DNA of 64,000 bases from Anaerolineae bacterium (GCA_022843385.1 JALHNT010000028.1:1-64000); one strand, 5' to 3'. Positions 42,685 through 54,543 are shown, counted from the first letter of the stretch. Program-made: numbers and translations. The notes: generated by a model not told the origin, from the sequence alone.

Positions 42685-43975
42685 CAGGGCTTTTGCAAAG
42701 TCATTAGAAGAGGAGTTGGAAGGCGGCATGGTAATGAAGAGCAAAATAACGACGAGCGTCGGGTAGATAACGGAAGGATGTCTGACGTAACAGACCAATG
42801 GCAAGATTGTTGATGCTGGCTAACAGGCGTTGCCGTTTGGGATGGCGAATGGAGCAGGCATCTTCAGCAAAGGTGACATCGCGGACATAGTGGAGACGAT
42901 TTTCGATGTGCCAGTGCTGGCGGATCAGATGCAATAAGCGCTCGGGAGAGCCAGTCTGAGCGCTGAGGCTGGTGACACCGAACACGACTTCATAGGTGAG
43001 TTTGCCGGTTCGATGATGGTGAACAACGCGCTGGAGACGAAAGACCTGCTCCAGATGCGGCCAATCGAGGTAATCATTCAGTTGAGAACTGGCCGTCAGG
43101 TAGCGATATTCGGTGCGTCCATGACCGTGATCCATCGTTTGAGCCGCGGTTTCAGGCAAGCGCACCGGACTATGACCCGGACTGACCGGGGCAGGCATGA
43201 ACACATCCGCAATGGCGCGACGCATCGTCGGATGGTTGTCTTTGACCGGGAAGAGGTAGTCGCCACCGGCATCGACAATCTGTTCACACAACTTGCGCTG
43301 GGTGAACATGGCATCACCCGTCACCACACAACAGTGCAAATCCACCGCTTCGAGCAACCGTGGAGTGGCCGTGATTTCATTGGCTTTGTCTTCGACTTCA
43401 AGCTGCATCAAGACGACACCGCGTTCGGGGACATACGCGGCCAACAGATAGGTTCCCCGGGTTTCTCCAGGGGGAATGGTTCCGCGCAGCACCTTACCGT
43501 CCAACGTGATGCACCACTCCTCATCGCCTCTAGCCTGAGCGAAAAAAGCACCTACGGTCTGGTCAAACGCTTCAGCATCCAACACATCCAACACCCGGTC
43601 ATAGGTGGTTTGATGCGGCAGTCGTGAGCGACCGATGTTGAGTAAACGAAGCAGCGTGTCTTCCCGCAAACGCGCCCATTCTGCCATCCCTTTCATCTCA
43701 TCCTCACCGCCCATTTTGGATAGAATCAACAGCGTCAGCAGATCAACCAATTGATACCGTTTCCCCCGGGCCTTTCGGGGGTCATGCAACCTGCTCAAAC
43801 AGCTGCGCAAACTTTCAATCGAGAAGAATGATGACCTTTCGGACGGTATCACTGGGTTATTGGGTGTAGTATCAGACATGAGGGCGACTCCTCGGCTAGG
43901 TTTGTTTTTGGCAATTCAACCCTAATCCGATTGTCGTCCTGTTGCCACTCTGTTCCCAACTTTGCAAAAGCCCTG
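42685..43975 (-). mobile_element. Complete ISAs1-family insertion sequence
   Basis: The element is 1291 bp, with 17-bp terminal inverted repeats CAGGGCTTTTGCAAAGT. Its outer ends lie at 42685 and 43975. It contains a single transposase gene. The flanks (GAGTATGATA to the left and GGATTTGACC to the right) do not form a target duplication, so a rearrangement or deletion has touched at least one side. Confidence 0.9.
42704..43879 (-). CDS. ISAs1 family transposase
   Basis: The protein has 391 residues, the usual length of an intact ISAs1/H-repeat transposase. The DDE triad is seen as Asp in CITLDGKVLRGT, Asp in VVTGDAMFTQRK and Glu in WHIENRLHYVRDVTFAED. The N-terminal domain DPRKARGKRYQLVDLLTLLILSKMGG is typical. 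No frame damage is seen. It is the only gene in the element and stops 20 bp inside one terminal repeat. Confidence 0.95.
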   Translation of the reverse strand: MSDTTPNNPVIPSERSSFFSIESLRSCLSRLHDPRKARGKRYQLVDLLTLLILSKMGGEDEMKGMAEWARLREDTLLRLLNIGRSRLPHQTTYDRVLDVLDAEAFDQTVGAFFAQARGDEEWCITLDGKVLRGTIPPGETRGTYLLAAYVPERGVVLMQLEVEDKANEITATPRLLEAVDLHCCVVTGDAMFTQRKLCEQIVDAGGDYLFPVKDNHPTMRRAIADVFMPAPVSPGHSPVRLPETAAQTMDHGHGRTEYRYLTASSQLNDYLDWPHLEQVFRLQRVVHHHRTGKLTYEVVFGVTSLSAQTGSPERLLHLIRQHWHIENRLHYVRDVTFAEDACSIRHPKRQRLLASINNLAIGLLRQTSFRYLPDARRYFALHYHAAFQLLF

Positions 43976-43993
43976 GGATTTGACCCCTCATAT

Positions 43994-44052
43994 TTGACAG
44001 GTCAGTGGGACACGCTATACTCGCTGATAGCGTTACCGGTAGCGTTACCGGA
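43994..44052 (+). promoter_or_regulatory. LacI-operon promoter and operators
   Basis: TTGACA (43994-43999) and TATACT (44016-44021) are 16 bp apart. Directly downstream, the 12-bp word AGCGTTACCGG(T/A) is repeated in tandem at 44029-44040 and 44041-44052. An inverted repeat CGGTA-GCGT-TACCG (44037-44050) is centred in it, the shape of a LacI-family operator. The position fits autorepression of the operon. Confidence 0.75.
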
Positions 44053-44100
44053 TACGAATAAACGATTTTTAACGACACATTTTTAAGGTGTTTTGTCTTG

Positions 44101-45168
44101 ATGGCATCGTCTTCATCATCCGATGCGCTCACCATTGCCGACATCGCCCGGTTGGCACAGGTATCGGTGTCCACCGTATCGCGCATTCTGAACGGCAAGC
44201 CGGACGTGGCCGAGGCGACCCGCCAGCGGGTGCTGGAGGTGATGGAGCGCACCGGCTATACCCCCCACAGTGGTGCCCAACAATTGGCCGGTGGCAAGAG
44301 CAGCGTCATCACGCTCCTCTTCCCGATGGATCATGCCGAGTTCACCCAGTTTGAGCTGGACTTCTTCATCGGCGCAGCCTCGGCTGTCAGCAAGCACCAT
44401 TACTTCTTCAACCTGATGACCGAGCCGATGGAAGCAGCCGACCTGCTCAACCTGTATCGCAGCGGGCGCACCGATGGCGTGATCCTGATGCAGATCCGCC
44501 TGGATGACTGGCGTCCGGCACTGCTGCACGAAAATGGCTGCCCCTTCGTCATGATCGGGCGTTGCGCCGAAAATGACGGCTACAGTTACATCGACATGGA
44601 TTTCGAACGAGCCATGTTCATGGCTTTCGAGAACCTGGTCGAACTGGGTCACCAGCAGATCGGCTTTCTGGGTCGTCCCGGCTGGATGCGGACGGCGCAG
44701 TTCGGCCCGGCCGCGCGGCTGTGGGCGGGTTATCAACGCGCCTGCGCCCAGTTCAACCTGCCGCTGCATTACCGCGAGGTCGAGCAACTGACAGTGCAGG
44801 ATGGCTATACCGCCACCCTGGAGCTGCTGGATGAGCAGCCCGGCCTGACCGCTTTTGCCACCGTTCACGGGGCCAGCGCCAATGGGGTCATCCGGGCGCT
44901 GCGGGAGCGGGGCCGGAAAGTTCCCCGCGATTGCTCGGTGATCGCGCTGGCAACCAACAAGATCGCCCAGTTAGTCACCCCACCCCTGACCCACATCAAC
45001 TTCCCCAGCGACGCGATAGGCTTCCAGGCCGCGCAAATGCTGGTGCGGCTGCTGAACACCCGTGCCGATCCGGTGGAACAGGTGTTGCTGGAACCGACCC
45101 TGACGCTGCGGGATAGCACCGCTGTCCCACCGGATCATCCGCTATTCACCATGCGCCAAACAGGTTAA
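44101..45168 (+). CDS. LacI family regulator of a xylose-glycan operon
   Basis: The protein has about 355 residues from the ATG at 44101, which has AAGGTG 10 bases upstream; a TTG at 44098 is equally in frame. The LacI helix-turn-helix is clear (TIADIARLAQVSVSTVSRILNGKPDV). The rest has the periplasmic-binding-protein fold that senses a sugar. The operator-like repeats before it and the glycosidase and transporter genes after it define its regulon. The effector is probably a xylose-containing sugar (inference). Confidence 0.92.
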   Translation: MASSSSSDALTIADIARLAQVSVSTVSRILNGKPDVAEATRQRVLEVMERTGYTPHSGAQQLAGGKSSVITLLFPMDHAEFTQFELDFFIGAASAVSKHHYFFNLMTEPMEAADLLNLYRSGRTDGVILMQIRLDDWRPALLHENGCPFVMIGRCAENDGYSYIDMDFERAMFMAFENLVELGHQQIGFLGRPGWMRTAQFGPAARLWAGYQRACAQFNLPLHYREVEQLTVQDGYTATLELLDEQPGLTAFATVHGASANGVIRALRERGRKVPRDCSVIALATNKIAQLVTPPLTHINFPSDAIGFQAAQMLVRLLNTRADPVEQVLLEPTLTLRDSTAVPPDHPLFTMRQTG

Positions 45169-45170
45169 TC

Positions 45171-47635
<2,465 letters not shown>

Positions 47636-47636
<1 letters not shown>

Positions 47637-47675
47637 TGTAGGTATCTCTGCGGGCATAGACCCGCCGGTACACGT
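47636..47675. repeat. Hairpin between GH31 and the transporter genes
   Basis: Nested arms GTGTA...TACAC and GCGGGC-ATAGA-CCCGC can form a hairpin directly after the GH31 stop. It may modulate expression between enzyme and transporter genes. Confidence 0.45.
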
Positions 47676-47716
47676 GAGTATTTTTCGATAATGCTGCTTT
47701 TGCAAGGAGCCTGAAC

Positions 47717-48814
47717 ATGAAGAATAAGCAACTTTCGCGCCGCGCACTCCTCAAGCTGATGGCCGCCATGACCGGATGTCTGGCGATCAGCCCCATCCTG
47801 AAGCTGGGCGCACAGGAAGCCACTCCCGAACCGGGCATGGTGGCGACAGCAGCCGATGTGGCGCTGACGGAAGAGGAGATCGAACAGATCAAGGGTATGG
47901 GCATTTCGATGGCCTTCGGCGTCAACCACCGCACCGATGACTTCATCAACCTGACAATCCAGGGGGCAGAAGAAACGGCCGCCGCCTATGGCATCAACCT
48001 GATCGTCAACGAGGCCAACTTCGATGCCTCGGTGCAGTTGGCGCAGGTCGAGTCCTTCATCCAGCAGGGCGTCAGCGGCATCTTCCTGATTGCGGTGGAT
48101 GGCGATACGCTGTCGTCGGCGGTGCTGCAAGCCAATGAAGCCGAGATTCCGGTGGTGGTCATCGGTGGGCCGCCGGCAGAGGGTCAACTGCTGACTTTGA
48201 TGAACTCTACCAGCTATGAAGGCTGCTTCGACTCGTGCAAGTTCCTGCTGGACACCTTCGACGAACCCGGCGAGATCGGCGTGATCCACATCCCGCTGGC
48301 ACTCAGCACCATCGTAGACCGCGAGAATGGCACCCGCGACGCCATCAGCGAAGCTGGTTGGGAACTGGTGGCCTTCCAGCCGGTCCTGAGCCAGGATGAA
48401 GCGCTGGCCGCCGCCGAGAATATGATCCAGGCCAACCCGAACCTGAAGGCGATCTTCGCCACCTGGAGCCTGGCGGTCAACGGAGCGCTGGCCGCGATCC
48501 AGTCCTCCGGTCTCGACATCAAGCTCTCCGGTTATGATGCCGAAAAGGCCGGTTTCCAGCAGTTAGAAGACCAGGCGACCGGTGCCAGCCCGGAAATCAT
48601 CCTTTCGCTGGCGGGGCAGCAGGCGTTGGTGCAGGGCAAGGCCGGCATTGATGCCTTCTGCAAGCACGCGCTGGGGCAGGAAGTCGCGCCCGATCTGCTG
48701 GTGCCGACCATCCTGGTGACGGGAGAGGATTACCGCGAAAAGTGGGACGAACTCTACCCTGGCATCACCGCGCCCTGGGCCGAAGCGGATGTTACCGCCA
48801 CGCCCAGTTCGTAG
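47717..48814 (+). CDS. Sugar ABC transporter binding protein (RbsB-like)
   Basis: This 365-residue protein belongs to the periplasmic-binding family 4 (PF13407-like): AFGVNHRTDDFINLTIQGAEETAAAYG, then QLAQVESFIQQGVSGIFLIAVDG and EIPVVVIGGPP. The signal sequence SRRALLKLMAAMTGCLA looks like a Tat signal (twin Arg) and could carry a lipobox-like MTGC. AAGGAG lies 8 bases before the ATG. It should deliver the sugar to the ATPase and two permeases that follow. Confidence 0.92.
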   Translation: MKNKQLSRRALLKLMAAMTGCLAISPILKLGAQEATPEPGMVATAADVALTEEEIEQIKGMGISMAFGVNHRTDDFINLTIQGAEETAAAYGINLIVNEANFDASVQLAQVESFIQQGVSGIFLIAVDGDTLSSAVLQANEAEIPVVVIGGPPAEGQLLTLMNSTSYEGCFDSCKFLLDTFDEPGEIGVIHIPLALSTIVDRENGTRDAISEAGWELVAFQPVLSQDEALAAAENMIQANPNLKAIFATWSLAVNGALAAIQSSGLDIKLSGYDAEKAGFQQLEDQATGASPEIILSLAGQQALVQGKAGIDAFCKHALGQEVAPDLLVPTILVTGEDYREKWDELYPGITAPWAEADVTATPSS

Positions 48815-48897
48815 ACAGGATTTCTTTCGAGTGGGGGCTGCGCGCCAGTCCCCACTTTCCCAAGCGCCCTCCCTGATTTTGAACGGTTGTGAAACCG

Positions 48898-50397
48898 ATG
48901 ACATCAACCCGACCGGCACTCGTCAGTTTACACGGCATCTCGAAAGCCTTCCCCGGTGTGCAGGCGCTGGATAACGTCAGCTTTGATGTGCTGCCGGGGG
49001 AAACCCATGTGCTGATGGGGGAAAATGGCGCGGGCAAATCCACCCTCATGAAAATCCTCTCCGGCGCTTACCAGCCGGATAGCGGCACGATTGAGGTGGA
49101 TGGCCGACCGGTACGTATCAGCGACCCGTTGGTGGGGCAGCAGCTCGGCATCGCCATGATCTATCAGGAGCTCACCGTGCTGGATAATCTGGATGTGGGG
49201 CGCAATGTCCTGCTGGGGCAGGAGCCTACCCGTCTGGGGCAGGTCCAGTGGCAGCGGTTGTACGCCGAAGCCGCCGGTGTGTTGGCTGACCTGCACCTGG
49301 AGATCGATCCGCGCACGCCGGTTGCCAGCCTGCCGATCAGCCAGCGGCAAATGGTGGAAATCGCCCGCGCGGCCCGGCGCAACCCGCGCATCGTCGTCAT
49401 GGATGAACCCACCTCCTCGCTCACCCGGTCGGAAGAAGAAACCCTGTTCGCCCTCATCCGACGTCTGAAAGAAAAAGGCGTCGGCATCATCTATATTTCT
49501 CACCGCATGGACGAGGTCTTCCAACTGGCCGACCGCATCACCGTCCTGCGAGATGGCAAGCACATTGATACCCGCTCGGCCAGCACCTATACCCGTGAGC
49601 AGCTCATCGAGCAGATGGTCGGGCGCAAAGTCGAAGCGATCAAGGCCGGGGGAGCGCGTTCCCCCGGCGCAGTGATTCTGGAGGCGCGCGGTCTCAGCCG
49701 GGGCAAACGGGCGCGGGGAGTCAACCTGCGGCTGAACGCGGGCGAGATCGTCGGGCTGGCCGGGCTGGTGGGTGCCGGGCGCACCGAAGTGGCCGAGATG
49801 CTGTTCGGCGTCCTGCGGCCTGAAGCCGGCGACATCCTGCTGGATGGGCAGGCGGTCATCTTTCGCTCGCCAGCCGATGCCATCCGGCTGGGGATCGCCT
49901 ATGTGCCGGAAGATCGCAAGGGCTTAGGGTTAGTGCTGGCGATGGATGTCCAAACCAATCTGATCCTCTCATTGCTCGACCGGGTGACGAGCGCTGGCAT
50001 CCTGCGCGGAAGCCGTATCACAGAACTCGTCCGCGACTGGACGAAACGGCTCAACATCCGCGCCGCCAGACCGAAGGTAAATATCGAAGGCTTGAGCGGC
50101 GGCAATCAACAGAAGGTGGTCATTGCCAAGTGGCTGGCGCGTGAGCCGCGTGTGTTGATCCTCAATGAGCCAACACGCGGGATTGATGTGGGCGCGAAGA
50201 CCGAAGTGCATCACCTCATCCGGGAAATCGCCGGGCAGGGCGTGGCCGTGTTAATGATCTCCAGCGAGCTGCCGGAATTGCTGGCGCTGTGTGACCGGTT
50301 GGTGGTGATGGCGCAGGGGCGCGTCACCGGAGAATTGCCCGCCCACGACGCCACCGAACAACGGGTGCTGGCGCTGGCCTTTGGCGAGTGGAGCTAA
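48898..50397 (+). CDS. Sugar ABC transporter ATPase (RbsA/XylG-like)
   Basis: This 499-residue tandem ATPase has two nucleotide-binding halves. The first has Walker A GENGAGKST and Walker B RIVVMDEPTS. The second has the signature EGLSGGNQQKVVIAKWL and ILNEPTRGID; its Walker A (GLVGAGRTE) is the usual degenerate one in this family. A GTG at 48889 is an alternative start 3 codons upstream. It energises uptake of ribose/xylose-like sugars. Confidence 0.92.
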   Translation: MTSTRPALVSLHGISKAFPGVQALDNVSFDVLPGETHVLMGENGAGKSTLMKILSGAYQPDSGTIEVDGRPVRISDPLVGQQLGIAMIYQELTVLDNLDVGRNVLLGQEPTRLGQVQWQRLYAEAAGVLADLHLEIDPRTPVASLPISQRQMVEIARAARRNPRIVVMDEPTSSLTRSEEETLFALIRRLKEKGVGIIYISHRMDEVFQLADRITVLRDGKHIDTRSASTYTREQLIEQMVGRKVEAIKAGGARSPGAVILEARGLSRGKRARGVNLRLNAGEIVGLAGLVGAGRTEVAEMLFGVLRPEAGDILLDGQAVIFRSPADAIRLGIAYVPEDRKGLGLVLAMDVQTNLILSLLDRVTSAGILRGSRITELVRDWTKRLNIRAARPKVNIEGLSGGNQQKVVIAKWLAREPRVLILNEPTRGIDVGAKTEVHHLIREIAGQGVAVLMISSELPELLALCDRLVVMAQGRVTGELPAHDATEQRVLALAFGEWS

Positions 50398-50401
50398 ACC
50401 C

Positions 50402-51358
50402 ATGACAACTCTCACCCGTCACCCCATCTTCTCCCGCCTGCCCTCTGAACTGGGCGTGCTGGCGGCTATCCTGGGGCTGGTGCTGTACTTCTCGTTCGCC
50501 AGCCCGGTCTTCTTCGATGCCGCCAACTTCATCAACATCGGCAGGCAGACGACGCTGCTGGCAATCGCCGCCTTCGCCATGACCTTCGTCATCCTCTCCG
50601 GTGAAATTGACCTGAGCATCGGTGCCGTCGCCAGCCTGATCGGGATGTTCACCGCCATTGCCCTGCGCGATGGCCTGCCCTGGTTCGCTGCCTTCGCCAT
50701 CGCCGTCATCAGTGGGATGGCTTTCGGCTTGCTCAACGGCCTGCTGACCGTCATCGGGCGGGTGCCGTCGTTCATCGTCACGCTGGGCGTCTTCAGCATC
50801 ACGCGCGGCATCGCCTTCGCCATCACCAACCGCACCGCCGTCGCCGTCAGCGATGACACCTTCCTGAATATCTTCGCCGGGGCGCAGCTTGCCGGCATCG
50901 CCATCGCCGTCATCTATGCCGCGATGCTCTTCGTCGTGCTGCACCTGCTGCTCACCCGCACCCGCTTCGGCACCAGCGTCTATGCAGTTGGCGGCAACCC
51001 CAACGCGGCGCGCTTGAGCGGCATCCCGGTGGCACAGATCAAGATTGTGGTGTTTGTGCTGGCTGGCGCGTTGATCGGCATCGCAGCTACGCTGCAAACC
51101 GCGCGGCTGGCGTCCGCCCCGGTTGAAGCCGCCCGCAATCTCGAACTGGATGCGATTGCAGCGGTGGTGCTGGGTGGGACGAGCTTCAGCGGCGGGCGTG
51201 GTTCGCTGGTGCGGACGGTGTTGGGGGCGCTGCTGATCGGTGTGCTGAACAACGGCCTGCAACTCACCGCGGTGGACTCCTACTTTCAGTTGGTCATCAA
51301 GGGCAGCATCATCATCGGCGCGGTCTTGCTCGACCGCTGGTTGCGCGGAGGCAAGTGA
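50402..51358 (+). CDS. Sugar ABC transporter permease 1
   Basis: This 318-residue RbsC/XylH-type permease has about 10 membrane helices. The EIDLSIGAVASLIG motif contacts the ATPase. It starts 4 bp after the ATPase stop codon. It is paralogous to the next gene, so this importer uses two different permeases, as in the YtfT/YjfF galactofuranose system. Confidence 0.92.
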   Translation: MTTLTRHPIFSRLPSELGVLAAILGLVLYFSFASPVFFDAANFINIGRQTTLLAIAAFAMTFVILSGEIDLSIGAVASLIGMFTAIALRDGLPWFAAFAIAVISGMAFGLLNGLLTVIGRVPSFIVTLGVFSITRGIAFAITNRTAVAVSDDTFLNIFAGAQLAGIAIAVIYAAMLFVVLHLLLTRTRFGTSVYAVGGNPNAARLSGIPVAQIKIVVFVLAGALIGIAATLQTARLASAPVEAARNLELDAIAAVVLGGTSFSGGRGSLVRTVLGALLIGVLNNGLQLTAVDSYFQLVIKGSIIIGAVLLDRWLRGGK

Positions 51359-51361
51359 GCG

Positions 51362-52384
51362 ATGGCAGCAGCAAACCTCAGCGCCAGCACAGCCCGTCCG
51401 CCGCGCCTTTCACGGGCGATGATCGGGCAGTTCGGCGTGATCGGCGTCGTGGTGGCGATGGTGGTGGTCTTTGGCATCGCCGACCCGGACTTTTTCGCCA
51501 ACTTCTTCCACCCCAACAACATCGCCAACATCGGTCGGCAGACGACGCTGCTGCTGATCACCGCCTTCGCCATGACCTTCATCATCCTCTCCGGCGAGAT
51601 CGACATCAGCATCGGTGCCATCGCCAGCGCCAGCAGCGTGGTGATCGCGCTGCTCATCAGTCAGGGGCAGCCGGTCTTGCTGGCAATCGCAGCCGGGGGC
51701 GGGCTGGGGGCGCTGCTGGGGTTGGTCAATGGGGTCGTCACCATCAAGGGCAAAATCCCATCCTTCATCGTCACGCTGGGGATGCTCAACCTGATCCAGG
51801 GCTTCGCGCTGGCGGCGACCAATGCCTCCACCATCACGCTGCCCAATAACCCAACCGTCGCCGGCTTCCGCGATCTGTTCGCGCGTGGGACGCAGACCCT
51901 CCCCGGCGGCCTCATCATCCCCAATCCCATCCTGTTCGCGCTGGTGATCCTGCTGGCGCTGCTCTTCATCCTGACGCGGACGAAGTTCGGGGCCGATGTC
52001 TACGCGGTCGGTGGCAATGCCGTCTCATCCCGGTTGGCGGGCATCAAGGTCGATCAGGTCAAGATCGGTGTGTTTGTCCTCAGCGGCATCCTGGTGGCGT
52101 TGGCGGCCGTCATCTACACCGCCCGGCTGGGCAATGGGCAGCCGCTGGGCATGATCGGTTACGAACTGGATGCGATTGCGGCGGTGGTCATCGGCGGCAC
52201 CAGCTTCACCGGCGGGCGCGGCTCGCTGCTGCGTACTGTCGTCGGGGCCTTTCTGATTGGCATCCTGAACAATTCCCTCTCGCTGATGGGCGTCTCGTTC
52301 GTGTTGCAGCAGGTGGTCAGCGGGGTGATCATCATCCTGGCTGTCTTGATCGACTACTGGGCGCGGCGCAGTGCTACCCGCTGA
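51362..52384 (+). CDS. Sugar ABC transporter permease 2
   Basis: This 340-residue RbsC/XylH-type permease carries EIDISIGAIASASS in the coupling loop and starts 3 bp after the previous stop. It is close to permease 1 in its middle and C-terminal helices (LARGKI-like PSFIVTLG, and GGTSFTGGRGS). It ends about 55 bp before the intergenic palindrome at 52439. Confidence 0.92.
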   Translation: MAAANLSASTARPPRLSRAMIGQFGVIGVVVAMVVVFGIADPDFFANFFHPNNIANIGRQTTLLLITAFAMTFIILSGEIDISIGAIASASSVVIALLISQGQPVLLAIAAGGGLGALLGLVNGVVTIKGKIPSFIVTLGMLNLIQGFALAATNASTITLPNNPTVAGFRDLFARGTQTLPGGLIIPNPILFALVILLALLFILTRTKFGADVYAVGGNAVSSRLAGIKVDQVKIGVFVLSGILVALAAVIYTARLGNGQPLGMIGYELDAIAAVVIGGTSFTGGRGSLLRTVVGAFLIGILNNSLSLMGVSFVLQQVVSGVIIILAVLIDYWARRSATR

Positions 52385-52438
52385 AGCTGTAAGGCTATTC
52401 CAGAAAAATATTTGGCTCATCGTTGTGGCTTTTCTCTC

Positions 52439-52466
52439 GTAGGGGCGCAATATATTGCGCCCCTAC
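52439..52466. repeat. Dispersed palindrome (perfect)
   Basis: The arms GTAGGGGCGCAAT and ATTGCGCCCCTAC, with AT between, form a perfect palindrome of 28 bp. It is the best-preserved member of the family seen at 14348, 21115 and 61475. Confidence 0.9.
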
Positions 52467-52529
52467 ACGGCAATCTGGTTTGACTAATGGGAGCAGAATT
52501 TTCTTGGAACAGACTAAAGGGGTAAGTTT

Positions 52530-53432
52530 GTGGCAGACATAGAAAAATTCCACGATGGCCTGGATGCAGTGGTTGACGCCGGGGCAATGCGGCAGCAGTT
52601 GGCGACCGGCCTGGCCTTCACCGAAGGGCCGGTGTGGATCGAAGCTGAACAGGCCGTCTTGTTCACCGATATACCGGCGAACGCCATCCGGCGCTGGAGC
52701 GCGACGGACGGGTTGGCGACCTGGGACGCCAACGCCCATTTCGCCATCGGCTTGTATCTCGATCTTCAGGGGCGCTTGATAAGCTGCGAACACTCGACTC
52801 GGCGGCTGACGCGCTACGAAAGCGACGGCCGTATCACCGTGCTGGCTGACCGGCTGGGCGATCATGTGCTGAACTCCACCAACGATGTTTGTGTACGCAC
52901 CTCCGATGGAGCGATTTTCTTCACCGATCCACCCTTCGGGGTGCGGCAGGAAGCCGGTCAACTGCACGGTTATCAACAGGCGATGGAGTACGGATTCTGC
53001 GGCGTCTTCAAGGTGACCGGCAATCCTGCTGCGCCGCAGGTGGTCACACGCGAGATTTATCGCCCTAATGGCCTGTGTTTCTCGCCGGATGAACGCACCC
53101 TCTACATCTCGGACTCGTCTGACCGTCATCACCTGGTCTATACCCTGACGATGCAGCCCGACGATAGCGCCAGCAATCCGCAGGTGTTCGCCGTCCTGCC
53201 GCAGGGTGTGCCGGATGGAATGCGGGTGGATACCGAAGGCCGCCTGTACGTCGCCGGGTTGGATGGGGTATATGTCTATCAGCCCGATGGCACTTTCCTG
53301 GGTAAGCTGCTCATCCCGGAAATGGTGACCAACGTGTGCTTCGGCGGCGCGGGGCGGCATACGCTGTTTGCGACAGCCTGTAGCTCGCTGTATGCCTTTG
53401 AACTCAAGACCAGCGGCCTGCAACAGCCGTGA
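52530..53432 (+). CDS. SMP-30/gluconolactonase-like sugar lactonase
   Basis: This 300-residue beta-propeller enzyme starts at GTG 52530, with AAAGGGG as ribosome-binding site. It shows the SMP-30 features TGLAFTEGPVW near residue 30, NDVCVRTSDGAIFFTDPPFG near 120, RPNGLCFSPDERTLYISDSS near 180 and GVPDGMRVDTEGRLYVAG near 230, with metal ligands in these motifs. It hydrolyses aldonolactones. Beside an SDR dehydrogenase and a xylosidase/transporter it probably acts on xylonolactone (inference). Confidence 0.9.
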   Translation: MADIEKFHDGLDAVVDAGAMRQQLATGLAFTEGPVWIEAEQAVLFTDIPANAIRRWSATDGLATWDANAHFAIGLYLDLQGRLISCEHSTRRLTRYESDGRITVLADRLGDHVLNSTNDVCVRTSDGAIFFTDPPFGVRQEAGQLHGYQQAMEYGFCGVFKVTGNPAAPQVVTREIYRPNGLCFSPDERTLYISDSSDRHHLVYTLTMQPDDSASNPQVFAVLPQGVPDGMRVDTEGRLYVAGLDGVYVYQPDGTFLGKLLIPEMVTNVCFGGAGRHTLFATACSSLYAFELKTSGLQQP

Positions 53433-53449
53433 TAGGAGGGAACAACCCG

Positions 53450-54199
53450 ATGGATACACAACGACTGCGCGGGAAAATATGCGTCATCACCGGGGCGGCA
53501 TCCGGCATTGGACGGGCCTGCGCCATTCGCTATGCCGCTGAAGGGGCGCGGGTGGTGCTGGCCGATATTGACCACGCCGGGGGTGAGTCGGCTGTCAACG
53601 AAATCACGGCGGCCGGCGGGCAGGCGGTCTTCCAACCGACCGATGTCTCCGAGCCAGCCCAATTGGAAGCGCTGCTGGGGCGAGCGCTGGCGACTTACGG
53701 CGATGTCCATGTGTGGCACAACAATGCGTTCAAGAGCGTGTTCAAGACCATCATTGACCAGACGTTGCAGGAGTTCGATGACACGGTGCGGATCAGCCTG
53801 CGCGCTTATTGGTATGGCAGCAAGATCGCGGTGATGCATATGGTCAACCACAACGGCGGCGTCATCCTCAATACCGCCAGCGTGCAGAGCTACTTTGGTG
53901 AACCCGGCTTCAGCGCCTATCAGGTGGCGAAGGGTGGCATCCTCTCGCTGACGCGCTCCATCGGCGTCGATCATGCGCCGAAGGTGCGGGCGGTAGCGAT
54001 TGCCCCTGGGTTCATCCACACCCCGGCGCACCAGGGCATCCCGGCCGAAACCATTGAGCGCGTCAAAGCCAGCATCCCCGCCCAGCGGGGCGCACAGCCG
54101 GAAGAAGTGGCCGCATTGGCCGCCTTTCTCGCCTCTGATGAAGCTGATTACATCACTGGCACCGGCGTCATCATCGATGGTGGGTATCTGGGAATTTAG
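53450..54199 (+). CDS. SDR oxidoreductase, probable sugar dehydrogenase
   Basis: This 249-residue short-chain dehydrogenase has the cofactor motif TGAASGIG at about 14-21, a WHNNAFK variant of the NNAG motif and a catalytic YQVAK. The C-terminal glycine-rich IIDGGYL is usual. It starts 17 bp after the lactonase gene, with GGAGG as ribosome-binding site. The order fits an aldose or aldonate pathway: aldose to lactone by this enzyme, then lactone to acid by the lactonase. The substrate is inferred from context only. Confidence 0.88.
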   Translation: MDTQRLRGKICVITGAASGIGRACAIRYAAEGARVVLADIDHAGGESAVNEITAAGGQAVFQPTDVSEPAQLEALLGRALATYGDVHVWHNNAFKSVFKTIIDQTLQEFDDTVRISLRAYWYGSKIAVMHMVNHNGGVILNTASVQSYFGEPGFSAYQVAKGGILSLTRSIGVDHAPKVRAVAIAPGFIHTPAHQGIPAETIERVKASIPAQRGAQPEEVAALAAFLASDEADYITGTGVIIDGGYLGI

Positions 54200-54210
54200 G
54201 AGCAAGCGTT

Positions 54211-54543
54211 ATGATTAAGATGATCGCCTTCGTCAAGAAAAAGCCACACCTCAGCCGGGAGGAATTCATCCATCTGTGGACGGTGGAGCATACCCGCCTC
54301 TCGAAAATCCTGGGCATGAAGGGCTACCGCATCAACATCGCGCTGCAACCCCAGCCTGGCCCCACCGCCGACGCCGCGCCGAATGTGCCGCCCTATGATG
54401 GCACCGCCGAAATCTGGTGGGAAAGCCTGGAACACATGCAGGCCGCGCTCGCCAGCCCGGAGAACCTCATCGCTGCCGCCGATACCGAACGCTTCTGCGA
54501 GGTACTGCAATTCGTCTTCACCGAAGAGTTTGTCGTGATTTAG
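54211..54543 (+). CDS. EthD-like ferredoxin-like fold protein
   Basis: This 110-residue protein matches the EthD family: MIAFVKKKPHLSREEFIHLWTVEHTRL at the start and AEIWWESLEHMQAALASPE near 70. EthD-like proteins are small dimeric alpha-beta barrel proteins of unclear chemistry; some work beside oxidative degradation enzymes. It closes the xylose-glycan operon, 11 bp after the SDR gene. TTAGGAG lies 9 bases before the ATG. Confidence 0.88.
   Translation: MIKMIAFVKKKPHLSREEFIHLWTVEHTRLSKILGMKGYRINIALQPQPGPTADAAPNVPPYDGTAEIWWESLEHMQAALASPENLIAAADTERFCEVLQFVFTEEFVVI

Noticed and set aside
53429..54199. Earlier GTG start (53429) for the SDR gene
   Set aside because: The ATG at 53450 has a proper GGAGG site and begins where SDR family sequence begins; the earlier start lies across the previous stop codon.
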